A DNA stretch of 64,000 nt from Eupeodes corollae (Eukaryota > Arthropoda > Insecta > Diptera > Syrphidae). How positions within the stretch are numbered: the stretch's first letter is position 1; each line of letters begins with the position of its first letter. A model generated the notes under the pieces. It was not told where the DNA came from and did no database searches. It saw only the letters and a program-made list of their open reading frames with translations. This document shows positions 1-12,800 of this stretch, piece after piece. The stretch is taken from assembly GCF_945859685.1 (NCBI RefSeq), contig NC_079149.1, positions 38,591,136 through 38,655,135 on the forward strand, given 5' to 3'. The translations under genes were made by a program, and so were the position numbers.

Positions 1-205
1 TCACCACTAAAAAAATCTATTTGCGCAATTTGCAATTTTCAACGCTGTTCGTTTTTTGGTATGTGAGTATTAGTGTCTAGAAAGCGAACAACCCTAGTGA
101 AATGCATTTTTGTTTTGACACCGTCAACAATTAATAAAAAGATTAATAATTTACAATAAAAAGAAAATATAAAAGGAAAAAATAATTATAAGCATTGCAC
201 TGTGA

Positions 206-672
206 ATGGACCTGGAGGAAGAAGAACGAGCCATTCGAAGGTATTTAAGGGGTCATTCTAAGTCTTGGAGTAGTGAGAACCATTGTGAGAATGAAAATTT
301 GGTGTTTGTTAAAGGTGCTTTATTTCCAGATTTCAACATTACAGGCTCAACAAACCAGCTTTTAGGTTTCTGCTAGATGTCCTTACAAATACCTTGCCTC
401 CAACGAAACAAAAATTTGCTATACAACCCGTTGTTAAGCTTGCCGTTTGTTTGCGATTTTTTGCGAAAGGTGGCTATCAAAAAGGAGTAGGTAAGGACTA
501 TGAAGGGTTATCGCAAAGCACTTTTAGTCTTGAACTATCAGAACTTCTCGACATAACAGATGGAGATGTTTTCTTGGTGCAAGGGAATTGCACTATGCAA
601 TCATCAACGTTTGGGCAGCGCTCCATAATATCTGCATCCATTTCAGAAGTAAATAAACTTTATCGTTAAATG
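206..672 (+). pseudogene. PIF/Harbinger (HARBI1-like) transposase relic, internally deleted
   Basis: The N-terminal part starts with an acidic Met-Asp-Leu-Glu segment at 206. After a frame change near 365 it reads FRFLLDVL, then a run ending LSQSTFS near 525, the pattern of the HARBI1 N-terminal helical region. A C-terminal block of the same family, YAIINVWAALHNICIHF (about 594-645), follows almost directly in another frame. The whole catalytic centre is therefore missing. This is a dead deletion derivative. I found no convincing terminal inverted repeats or target duplication, so the element limits are approximate. Confidence 0.6.
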
Positions 673-679
673 AAACCAA

Positions 680-1880
680 TAATACACGAAGTTTAAAATG
701 AACCAGTAAAAGAAGCAAGTTCTTGCTATCTACTAAAGGACAACGCATTCGGACACAAATCGCCAATACACTAATGGATTTCAAAAGCAAAATACCAATA
801 AAATATTTATTTTATTTGAAAATTATATTTGATTTCATTTGTGCTTCATATATTTGATTAAGTTAAAACTAACAGACTCATTTTCAATAAATTCACAGGT
901 TGAGTTAATAAATATAATAAACTTAAACTTATCAATTTTTTCTTTCTTGTCTGATCATTGCAATTTTCAACTCTTCCAGCTCAATCTGTTCATCTCAAAA
1001 AATAATTGGAAATTTTAGAGCCAAATGACATTCCATTCCGTCTGAATTGAGTGCTCCCAATAAGGGAAATCTTTCGAAAATGCATTTTTTTTCGACCGGA
1101 ACCCAGAATAGACGAATTGAAAACAGGGATTTTTTTCGGGTGGAATCTTTTTCACAAGAAACTCACAATAGGCCTAATGTCCGTGGTCCAGTACTCAGTC
1201 AAAAGTGGAAAGCACTAAAATACAAGTTTTACGAATGGAACATTTGAATTATACTTATCCATTAACACAAAACGTTTAGCTTGGAATTCAGTTCAATTAA
1301 CTCTTATACAAATATTTATGTAACTGCAAAAAATTTTAAAAGAACCAAGGGAACAAAATTGTCCTGGATCTGAAAAAGAAATTCTTCGAGAGTTAGTTCG
1401 ATTACATTTAACAGTTATTGAATTAACTTTTGGGACTTGCAGGTTTGACGGTTGGTTTTCAATGTTGACATATGTATATAGTAAATGATAAACTTCTGTT
1501 TCCGTAACGAACCGGAAACTCTCATAGAAGTTATCGTCGGCCATATGAAACAGATCAATGCAGTTCAGATGAAGTTTTCCGTTTTTATTGGATGAAATCA
1601 TATCCGTATGCTGTTGAATACCGAAATCTTCATCAATATTTAAATTATTGATATTAAATTGAGTGACAGTATTATTTTTGTTTGTATTTATTTAAAAAAA
1701 AAAACACTTTAAATTAGTTTGTGCACGGACATTCAACTAAATCATTGAATAAAAAAAAAAACAAGAGACAGAAAAATTAAGTCAAGGTGAATAAATGTTT
1801 CCGGTGCATTGGTTTATTTTGTTGATTATTTTCGGAGCTGCTTATGTGCGTGGTGTTTGGCAACTAACGATCGAACTATT
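680..1880. other. AT-rich intergenic sequence, nothing recognised
   Basis: Short open frames here show no family motif, and no repeat pair or RNA gene was seen. The stretch lies between the Harbinger relic and the SINE relic, upstream of exu. Confidence 0.5.
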
Positions 1881-1884
1881 TGGT

Positions 1885-2036
1885 TTCGAAAAAGTTGCAT
1901 GTGTGGGCCCCCAGCCTAGTATTTGTCAATTCCACGCAAGATGTAGTACCCGTGAGAAAAATATTGATGGTGCCATCAACAATTGAGCCCAAGACCTCTA
2001 GCATGTCATACTCACTAAGAATCACACCACGGATAC
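1885..2036 (-). mobile_element. tRNA-derived SINE, degenerate copy
   Basis: On the minus strand it begins with a tRNA-like head containing CTTAGTGAGT (A-box-like) and GGTCTTGGGCTCAATT (decayed B-box). It continues with a body matching the better copy at 29.6-29.87 kb; both share a CACGGGTACT block followed by TTGACAAAT. The 3' tail is not recognisable here. The SINE assignment comes from comparing the two copies in this window. Confidence 0.5.
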
Positions 2037-3481
2037 GGAGTTTAGTTTATAAAAGAGTAAATTTGAACTTATCAAAGAACTATGAAAATGCCTTATTATG
2101 TTTGATTTTTACTTTTTATTAAAAGTGCCTTTATGACACAACACAGGAGATTTTCACTGCATTCCTTTCTACTACACACATACCCCCTAAAGAAAGAAAA
2201 CACAAATGAAAGCAGCATAATTGCAGTAAACTTAATTTTATTCATACAACCATTTATAACCAAATTTGAAAAGTCCATTCTTTTAAAAATATAAAAATAA
2301 AAGTACTTTCAACTCCCTTAAAGTAATCTCATTAATATTCATAGAAGACAGCCCTGTAATATTTCTGGAAGTCATTGCACACAATACAGCGGCTTTTTGG
2401 CAACAGCTGATAAAGTGGTCTTATCAGTTAAGCTACTTGACTTCTCGTCTATCTGCCTCTGCAGTTTCTGCAAAAAAATAAAAATTATTTCCCCCATCAT
2501 AACCAGAAGTGTGAATGTGAATTTTCTTTTTCCACAATTTTTTGATCCATAAAAGAAAAACCTCCTCATAAGAAACTCATACAAATCATATTCAATCTAA
2601 CACCGGTTTTGGTTATATACGAATATAACATAGAGTAAACGTAAGTAAATCAAATTTATTGCTGACCACAAAATTGTCTGTCCGTCTTTGCACATCTGGA
2701 TCTGTGGTGCCTTGAAGACAGTTTAGCAGTTGAGTGACTCATTCGTTATATTTTTATTAATTTTGTGTCCTATTTGAAATGAAAAACTATTTTTGTGTCG
2801 ATTTCGCTTTGATTCAATAAAGTTCAAATCAAAAAGCAACGAATAACGAAACATGTAGAAAAACTACTTGTGCGTTGCGTATCCATGCCCGCCCCCTATT
2901 CACTCCACCTGTCGCACCATATCATAGATTCATAGCGCACTTTAATTGAATATTTATTTTTCTTTTGATTTTTATTTTTGCAAAAACAAAATACACACGA
3001 CGGGAGAAAATTTCCCCCGAGCCGAGAGGAACAAAATATAATAAATAATAAATAACGGCCCTCTCAGCTCCGTCTCCATGAAAATATATTTTTTTAATGA
3101 TTGCGAAAGAGGAAATTTTCATAGAAAGAAATTTTCTTCGACAAAGAGCCCTCATTTGAAAATCTAAGGTCAAACTGCGAGGACTGATAATAAACTGGGA
3201 TTTGTGATTGCACACCTAATTTTTTCGACACGTGCACACAAAAGCTTTTGTGAGATAAAATTTTTGCCCTTCTCTTAAAAATTAATCTGGAAAAAACGTT
3301 TTTTTTCTAATACCTACAACAATTTTATTTTATTTTTGTTGGGCTGGAAAAAAGGTAATTTTGTTTCTAAGAAATTCTTTTTTTTCAGGACTTTTTCGCT
3401 CTGTATTGTTTATTAGTTTTTCACTAATGAAAGAAATTCTTTTTAAATCCTTCATTTTGTACCGTTATTTTTATATTTCTA
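2037..3481. other. exu upstream region
   Basis: No other gene is apparent. A pyrimidine-rich acceptor (TATATTTCTAG, ending at 3481) lies 23 bases before the exu start codon, so the transcript probably has at least one upstream 5'UTR exon. A donor-like AAAAAGGTAATT near 3354 is a weak candidate for its end. No core promoter can be assigned with confidence. Confidence 0.35.
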
Positions 3482-3504
3482 GGCAGTTAAGCATCAGCGA
3501 TAAA

Positions 3505-3859
3505 ATGTGTTCTTTAGATGAAACAAATGCCGTTAAAAGTCTGGCGAATGGAAGATATACGCTCGTAGGCGTAGATATCGACACAACCGGCAAAAGGCTT
3601 ATCGATGAGGTAAGATTATTTTTCTTTCTCTGTTCCTAATCAAAAAGATGTTTGATTTGATATTCTTATGTTTTTGTTTTGTTTTTATATTTTTTTTAAT
3701 AAATAGATTGTCCAGTTAGCAGCTTACACGCCAAATTCACACTTTGAGCAATATATTATGCCGTACATGAATCTTAATCCAGCTGCAACAAACCGTCATC
3801 AAGTGCGGGTGATTACAATCGGATTTTATCGTATGCTGAAGTCATTGCAAACTTTCAAG
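3505..3859 (+). CDS. exu: exu coding exons 1 and 2
   Basis: Exon 1 (3505-3609, 35 codons) starts at an ATG preceded by ATAAA and ends in phase 0 at GATGAG/GTAAGA. Exon 2 (3707-3859, 51 codons) ends in phase 0 at TTCAAG/GTTAGT. The 97-base intron between them contrasts with the 9.2-kb intron that follows. The split lies inside the EXO-like domain, so an annotation made from either half alone would miss it. Confidence 0.93.
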
Positions 3860-6800
3860 GTTAGTTTTATTTTAAAGTATTTTATTAATTGAACAAACAG
3901 CAAAAGAAAAACTTAACTGTTATTTCTTGTGAACAATGAAAATCATAGAAAAAAAAGTTGATTAACAGTTAGCACAAGTTGTGTGTGAGGAAACATGTGA
4001 TTTCAAATTATAACGGTTTATGAGTCGGTTCAACAAAATACCAAATTTGTGTTTTTTGCTTGAACTTGACATGTTTTAGTTTTAGGACTCATTTGGTTTG
4101 TCTTTATTAAAATTTGGATTTCAAGTTTGATATCAGTAAAAAGGCTTTAAATTCAAAAGTTTGCAAGACATTCTTTTTTTTATCAAAGTATAGGTTAGGT
4201 TTGGTTTTGTTGTACACAGGTCCGTAGTTGTTCCAATGTGATAGCACATGAATCAAAGGCTCTTCTCTGCTATATCTTTTTAAATCATTCAAGTTATAAC
4301 GTGTCTTCCTATTAACCAGTATAAAATAAATGAGTTGTTAAATGTATCCGTAAGCCCCTTTCAAGTAAAAAAAAAATAACAAACAATCTTATAGTTTAGG
4401 AAAATACTGGTTTTATTGAATGGATTAAAATGTATTTGCCCCTGAATCCAGGCTTTTGTTGTCCTTGCGGTTGGTATTAATCCATTATCTTGTTGAAAAG
4501 AACATCATTGTCCACAAAATAATTCAGAAAACTGCGGAACAATCGATTTCTAAGTGATTGCTGTCATTTTTAAGCTTTTTGAAAATTCAGCTCCAATGTT
4601 ATCTGATTTAAAACACACTAATACGTAAATTTAGATCTTGTCTCTTTTCATGTAACAAAACAGGTACTTTTTATGATCTTCGGGAAAACTGCCATAAAAC
4701 TTGTATTTATCAACTAAACCCAACACACACTAAGTTACAAAAAAAGTGGCGCACCTTAAAATTTTGCAACATTTTGAAGTAACTTAAACAAATAAACGTT
4801 TGGCGTTTTTCTTTTTTAGTTCAGAGTTGAGCTCTGAGCAGAGTCTGAGCGAGCAGAGTAGAGTAGAGTTCTGAGCATAGTATGTTCAGAGCTCTCTAAT
4901 TTAATTATGAAACAACTTGAGCACTAAACTGTCATGATTTTAAATGCCGTCTGTTTAAAGGCGTTCAAATTTTATTTAATCAAATTAATTAAAAAAACAG
5001 TCATAGCGTTGGTCCATTTGACGCCTGAAATAAATTTGATTCATAAAAATGCTAAATGCGATTAGTTTTTTTTTAGATAATATTTCCTTCTGCACTACAG
5101 CGACATTTTTATTGTTTTGACGATGATTTTTTTGTAATTTCCCAGCTTTCAAACATCAAATTGTTTGTGTTCAGCATTTTACTCCTTTTTCTCTGTTATA
5201 TTATTCTGAGCTCACAGAGCGCGCTCTGAATATGTTCAGAACTAAAAAAGAAACGATTTCGAAGCTCTGAACGATCAGAGCTCAAAAAGAACCACAATTA
5301 TTCTTTTGACAGTTCGAGCTGTATCGTCCAAATTTCCCCTTTTCCTCCACTAGGGCAGATCTCAGCCTATTGAGTGTTTCTGGAAGGGCGAGTCGGCTCC
5401 TTACCATTTTTCCCAGTAGATCCCAAACGTGTTCGATGGGATTTATATTCGGGCTCATCGCAGGCCAAGCCATTACATCGATATCCACTTCTTAAAAGTA
5501 GTCGGGGACGTACCTAGCATTGTGTGGTCTAGCATTGTCATGCATTAGCAAGAAATTGTCTCAAATAAATGGTGTGGACTCAAATATTCCTCCAGAATGT
5601 TGTTGATGTAGTAACTGAAGTTTACCGATCCTTCCGCGATGCACAGCTCGGTTTTTGGTGCATGGAAATTTCCACACCATGACGGAACCTCCCCAGAAAT
5701 TTTCACGCTGGGCAACCGTTTCCGAAGAGTATCTTTCATTTGATCGTCTCCACACTCTGTTACGTCCATCTGTTGAGCGCAGACAAAACCTGCACTCATC
5801 AGTAAAAAGAACTCTACCCCAATCGGCCTCGGTTCAATCTCGGTAAAGTTGAGCAAATTCCATCCGACGTCGCTTGTGCTGTAACGTGAGTCTTGGTACA
5901 CGAGCAGGTTTTCTTGCTCTCAGGCCACTCTCCACTAATCGCCTCCCCACCGTTTGAGCATTCATAACTCTCCCCCTAACGGATTGATGTCTGGGAGACA
6001 GCTCAACCGCTGTTTGGTGACGATCTCGAAGTCTTTGAAGCACCAAATATCGATCATCCCTTGCAGATGTTGCTCTGAGGCGACCTGAGCCTTTCCGCAG
6101 GTTGCAGAAGATGGTCTCTCTGTACCTTTCAATGGCTCTATAAAAAATGATAAAGTTTATGCTTTTCTCAATATAATGCACTTAATGCACTAATGTGTTA
6201 AGGAAAATCGAAAAAGAATATGCAGACGTACACACTAATATACAGTTAAACGGGAAAAAATAGTCTCTGCAAAAACAAAGCTTTATATTATCAAAATAAT
6301 AACAACACATCAAAAAGTATGACTGCACCACTTTTTTTTGCATTTCAGTGTATGTTTTGCAATAGAATTCCACATTTTGGGGTTTCCAAAAAACCCAAGA
6401 GTTTAAAAAATATCGTCAAATAAAAAACGAAAAAAAACTTGTCCCTATTCATGACAAGAAGTGAACCTAAGTGTAAAATTACTAATATAAATTTGTTTTG
6501 CCAAATAATATGTATGATATTCCATTTCTTGTTGACGGTAGTAGATATAACGTTTCCTTTGAGCCAAGAGAGGACTTCTTTGATGGTAAAAAGTTATCAG
6601 TGGTACAAAAACATAGTGTACCTTCAATTTTTAAGTTTTTCATAAAAACCTTGTTCAAAAATAAAAATGAAAGTTGTATTCAGATTTTTTAAAATATCTG
6701 AGGAAGTAAACTAGCAGGTGTATATTTAGAAAAAAAAAGCAAACATTTTGCGATCCATTCTAAAAACTATGAATTTGTGTCAGATAAAGTAAATTTCATT

Positions 6801-9800
6801 TTTTCGTTTAGCTTAGAATGGGAATGTTCAGACAACATAAAGGGCCTTATTTACAGTCAACTTGAACGTTCATTTTGACAAGACAACTAGTTAGTTGTTT
6901 ATTTGGTAAAGTTTCATAAAGTTAAATCCGGAACTTTACTTTATCAACTTCTACTACCAAAAAACATAATTTTTTAGAAAAAAAAACTTCTCAGGCAAGC
7001 TACAAGTCTATCTCCAGTAGTGTTTTGTATTTTAAATAAAAATTACTCATTTCTTTTTCAAATAAACAAGCAAATATTTTACAGAAAACATAAAATGGAA
7101 TTGTTTAGAAAATAAATAAATCATAAAGTAATAAAGATCAGCTTTCAGTTGAATGGAAAAGCATGATCAACTGTCATTTTGACAGAAGTAGACTTGATTT
7201 CATAGTTAGGGAGATTTTTAAATCATTTTGTTCGTACCTTCTAGCTCATTCCGAAATTAAAATAAAAAAGACTGTGATGCGACATGCGACCCACACTGAT
7301 AACTTCCCATCTGGTCTGTCGATTTCTCTTGCTTAAAAATGTGTAGATTTTTGTATTGGTTTGAAAAAGTTATCAGTTAAATTATTCTAAAAAAAATTTA
7401 CAATTACCAACAATATTTTCCATATAAAGAAATAGTTTAGTTTGAAAATCTAGTTTTGTTTAATAGAATATTTATTTTATTTTAATAATTTTAGTAGCAT
7501 TTGTTGAATTTTTACAAATTGGATGAATGAAATTAATTTGAGAGATATCAAGAACCGAACAACAATTTTTACTAAATGCGCGTACTATTTTTTTTGTAGA
7601 TTTTATTTTTTCATGAAAAAACGGACTGGATTTTTATAAAAAAAAAAAACTACTGAATATCGAATTTTCTGTGAAATAAGAAAAGTTTCAAGACAATATT
7701 TTTAATTTTTGAAAAGCTATTTGAGTCGAAAGTAAATTTTTACCAAGTGTTAGTATTGTTTTTTTTTAGATTTTTATTTTTTGTAAACAAAAAACTATCA
7801 ATTACATTTTTCTAAATATTGTATTGTATGTTGACAACAATATTGTTTAAAAGATAAAAGTAGTTTAAAGCCAATATCTTAAAGTTATGAAAAGATACTT
7901 GAGTCCAAATTCAATTTTTACCAACTTTGAGTAATGTTTTTATTTTTTATAAAAAAAAACTATCAATATTTTTTTCAGTTCTTTTGATTTTTAAAAAAAA
8001 CGTTACTTGGATTTTTTTCAAAAATATATTTTTTTGTATCACGTTACAATATATTATATAAAATGTAATTCAAGTCCCTACCGTTTTTGGTTTCATTAAA
8101 TATTTAGGGTTAACCAAAATCTTCACCTTTTTTTTAAACTGCTATGGTAAAAAACCACACGCAATTTTCTTGAGTGCCCTTTCTGAATCTTTCTGCATAT
8201 TTATCTGTATAACAAAATGCATTTGAAATCGACATCTCTTCTGATTCTTGAGCTATGGACGACGAAAAAACGTTCGAACGTACATACATACGTATATACG
8301 CACGCACAGGCATCTTTCTAAAAATCTTTTTTTTGAAACGTCGATAAATGTAAAAAAATCAATTTGACAAATCGGACCCATTACAATAACTTCCAATGGG
8401 AAGTTAACAAGTAGCGAAAAAACAGTTTCCCTTTAATTAAAATCTGATACTACTAATTTCCACTGAGATACGACGCTGGTACTAAGTAAAACAAAAACGA
8501 TCGTTCTATAAATTGACATTCGCCTTTTGACTTTAACTGTCTTCATCGTGTTTATAGAAAAATTAAATAAAAGCAATATTCGAAACGATTATCAAGAAAT
8601 TGGCAATCAACTATCAACCGATTCCATTCCAACGCTAGAAAATCCAAAAAGTTGATTAACTTTTCCGGCATTTATCATTCTTACAGCTAATTTTAAGTCG
8701 TTTTAAGAAATTTTAGTACTAAAATCTAATTTTTTGTTAAAACAAAGTGTCTCGTAAAATAAGAGTTTCGTCTCGGAATAAGGTCGTATTACATTTATTT
8801 TAGAAGTCTGTCTTTCGCTACTGTTTCCCTTTCTATAGTTGCAATGAGGTTAAAACTCATCAAAACTATCGTTATTGGTGCACGGCCTGAAAATGGGTAG
8901 GTCGTTATTTAGGATCTCATTAACAAGGCAAGGTGATGCAAAAACAATACCTGCAAATTTTATAAATTAGCTCTTACTTGAGCTGAAAGAAATAAGTTAG
9001 AAAATTAAAAAAAAGGGTTAAACTTAAGCCACAAAATGCGGATAAAAAAATGCGCCTTAGAGCCCCCGCAGACTGCAGACTTTTTATCGGCTGATAGTTT
9101 GGTCGGCTTTGTTAATCAGTATGGAGAGGAATGTATATGCGCACACTACAGTGATTCAGTATCGGCCGATAAAAAAGTTTAATAGGCTACCCAATTACAT
9201 TCAAACTAATCTGTCGGCGATCTATCGGCCGACAGTTTAATCAGTATTGGCGCATACACCCCTGCGCATACATGACGATTGTTTAGTCGGCCGATAGTTC
9301 AGTTCGCTCTGTGATTTGGCATCGTGTGCTTGTGTTTTGAATATGACACCGCCCAAATCACAATTGTTGATTATAGAAAATTCCGTCGAAAAGTTGATTG
9401 AAGAAGTCGAGAAAAGACCTGCGCTTTATAAAAAAGGTTTAAAAGAGTACTCCGACGCGATTGTGAAAAAAAACTGTGGGAGGAAGTTTGCGAAGCAGTT
9501 GTTCTTGATTGGAATCGGCTTAGCACCGAGGAAAAAACAAACAAAGGTAGGAACGTAAAAATAAAAATATTAGAGTATTTATGTGAAATTGTATTTATTT
9601 ATTTATTTATTTATTTATCTATTTACAATTATTACACTTTGTTCAATATTGACACGGAATCGCGCCTCCGGGAGAAATAAAGTATGACGACATGTACCGT
9701 CGCACGTTATTCATATTATTTCTTCCTCGGTTGGCTTCATTTATAGTTAAGTTTGTCATGGGACAATTGTAGAGAGTTTCTGTAAAATGTATTCCATCTT

Positions 9801-12800
9801 TGAATTTTGCATAATTATGCAGGACACAGCAAGCTTTTATTATTTTGACACAAAAATCGATATTGACATCCATTGGTCGGTGGAATATACGCCATTTGTT
9901 AGCAAGGATCCCAAAAGTACACTCAACCATTCGTCGAGCTCTTGTATGTCTATAGTTGAAAATTCGTTTGGTGTAGTTTAAATTTCTTTTTGCATAAGGA
10001 CGTAGTATATGATTGCCCAGTCCAAATGCTTCATCCCCTACGCTCAATCTCTCCTCCACAGGTATAGAAAGTCTTAAATGTGTATCCTCCTTCGCTATTG
10101 CTGGTTCAATTAACTTGACAAGTTCATTGAAGCTGGTAATGCTCATTCGATAATAGGCGAAAATTTTTTCGGGTAATCAAGTAATTTGGAATGCATAGTG
10201 TAAAATTGTCCACTAACTAATCTATCACTGAGAATGGGATGCACCCAATACTCTCGGAATCTCTTCTTGATTTTCCTCCTCCGGAGTAGGATGAGAGCAA
10301 TAATTTTTCTGGACAATATTTTCATTGTGCGACCGCTTTAAAAGTCAGTAACAAACTAGTTCGAAAATAGTCGGCCGACTGTTGGATAGTCTGCGCCCTG
10401 CTCACCAACCAAACTGTTTAGTTGGCTCGGTGTGCGCACTTTCAGCCCAACCCGACTAAATTATCGGCCGACAAAAAGTCTGCAGTTTGCGGGGGCTCTT
10501 AAAAGAGCGGAACTATCGTTTTAAATTTTAAATAAAATATGGCCGGATAGTCAGGATATTTGAAATGTATACCAATAATTTGTAGTTCACAATGGTGAAG
10601 TTTTTAACTAAATTTTTAATAATTGTAATTCAAAGTTAAATTCAGTATTTTATATAATTCAAAATTTTATTTTTTGTAAAATTAATTTTATAAGGGATTT
10701 GTATTAACGAAACAATACCAACAAAGAGAAATATACTTGTATACACATTTACAAAATATCTAAGCAGAACGCCTTCTGTGCTCGCAGATTAATATAAATG
10801 TCCAGGGCCGGCCCAGGCAATCTTGCGCCTTGTGCAAGACTAGTAGAAAGCGCCCTTTTTTATATATTCTTCAAGGTTTGGACTTAAACAAATTAACACA
10901 TCTAAACTTGAGCTTTGTGGTGTAACAAGTGGGGATATTATGGTTAACTCTTGAATGTAATTGATTGAATGGCTTCATTAAGAATTTTGAAAAAAAATCT
11001 ACTTTCTTCGGGTCTAATATAGTTTCAGGACATTCATCAGCATAAAGTCTTTTTCTCCGTTGAAACCACAATGATGAAGCTTTAGGAAACATATGTATAT
11101 TGTATTTCTAGGGAACTAGCTATACGCTCTGTTGATTAAACAAACCTACCCATTAAATTTTTCATCGGAACGCATTCAAATTAAAAGTATTTTCTAAAAT
11201 TTTTATGCCAGTTGATGGGATTAACTGACGGACTTAGCAGATATTTACTAGTTTTATTTATTTTTTCTAAAACATCAAACCAAAATTTGCAGGCAGCAAA
11301 TAAATGTAAAATCAAAAAAATGTATTTCCTAACGATTCTGCAATATTTTTTGCCTATTGGTTTCCTATTTCTATAAGGGCTCAATGTATTTCTTCTAAAT
11401 TTGTTTTTAAAGGCATCAGTGCTTCTAACCTGCTCTCCCATCTAGTCTCAAAAAGCGTTTTCAAAGTAAAACTTGGATTTTTTTTTCTTATAAATATCCC
11501 ACTTCGTTACGGAACTTGAAAAAAAAAGTTATACAAACATCATTAACCACTGATCTTGGTTCCAGGGTTCGAATTCAATTCTGAATACCCACTTCTTTTC
11601 CTTTCACATTCGAACCATTATCATAACTTTGGCTCCGATAGTTACTAACTAAAATTTCATGTAATTCAAGCGTGTCTAAAATAAACTGAGTCAGCCACAT
11701 TCCGGTCTTGTCTTGTCACAAATTACGTCACTTCTATTAAAAACTGATAGCTATTTATTTAATCTTAATTAACCAACAAAACGAAACAACAATTCAAACA
11801 ATCTGAATTCTGCACCAGACTAGATATACATTAAAAGTAGCCTTCACAACAGTCATTAACTTAAAAAAAAAAATGAGAACTCATATACAGGGGTACGGCC
11901 ACGGTGAATAATAAAAAACCTGCACGTTCTAGCCCATACGATTCAATATGAATAAGTATTTTGCGTTGTCATAATCTCTAGTTGGTGCTCAAGAGATAAC
12001 TTAGGACAGTTGTGAAGAATGTTTTTTTGAGATTATTTTAAGAATGTTTGTAGTTAAAAAAATGGCAAATAGTAGTAGCACATACTTGTTTGCTCAAGAC
12101 CAGGTTACATTTTATTTCTCCTGGTAATGCGCCCCCATAATTGTGCGCCCTGTGCATTTGCACATATGCATTGTCCGGCCCTGGTCCTAGCTTTATTCTC
12201 TAAATTGTATTATATTACCATAAAATTAACTTTGAGCTTAAGAAGAAATAATAACATTACCAAAAAAAGACTTGGATGTGATCCACACTGATAACTTTGC
12301 ACTCTTATTGTTTTTGTTATGTTTTGTAAGAACTTTACGAAATGCTCAAAACATTCTTTTTGATAACATAACATTTTAACATTTAGGTACCAACTTGTGG
12401 TATTTTTTTTAGAAAAAAAGACCGTACGGACGTAATTCTAGAGACATTAAGACCGATAACAAAAACCCCCTCTCGGAAGTTAACGAGAACGAAAAAGAAA
12501 ATCCTTCTCAACACATTTGCTGAGAGCCACGCATTCTTAAAACTGCCCTCTATTTTTAAAACTATTGAACTTATAAAAGCAAGTTTAAGACAAATTATTG
12601 TCGCAAACCCTATGCTTAACATTATTAGAATATCCACCTACATGAATCTTATGTCTAATAATTTATTGAATTCTAAAAGAATCTCTTCTCTCTTGTAGCT
12701 TTGAAAATAGAGTCTTAAATGTTGAAATGTTAAAACAATCCAAAACGCTATACATACTATGTACCCCTCTAGCTTTGGGATAAACTGCTAACGAGAAAAT

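Larger units (their letters stand above)
9060..10498. mobile_element. Complete PIF/Harbinger transposon with TTA target duplication
   Basis: The terminal inverted repeats start GAGCCCCCGCAGACTGCAGA at 9060 and end with the near-perfect inverse at 10498. TTA flanks both sides (9057-9059 and 10499-10501), the PIF/Harbinger target-site signature. The element keeps the usual two-gene plan: a MADF/Myb-like gene on plus and a DDE transposase on minus, transcribed towards each other. A (TTTA)n run lies between them (about 9592-9620). Both genes are broken, so this copy cannot move by itself. Confidence 0.9.

Noticed and set aside
1047..1247. 66-codon open frame upstream of exu
   Set aside because: No domain, no start context and no splice partner; composition fits chance in AT-rich DNA.
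9592..9625. (TTTA)n run as a CRISPR-like or satellite array
   Set aside because: Simple short repeat in the intergenic part of the Harbinger element.
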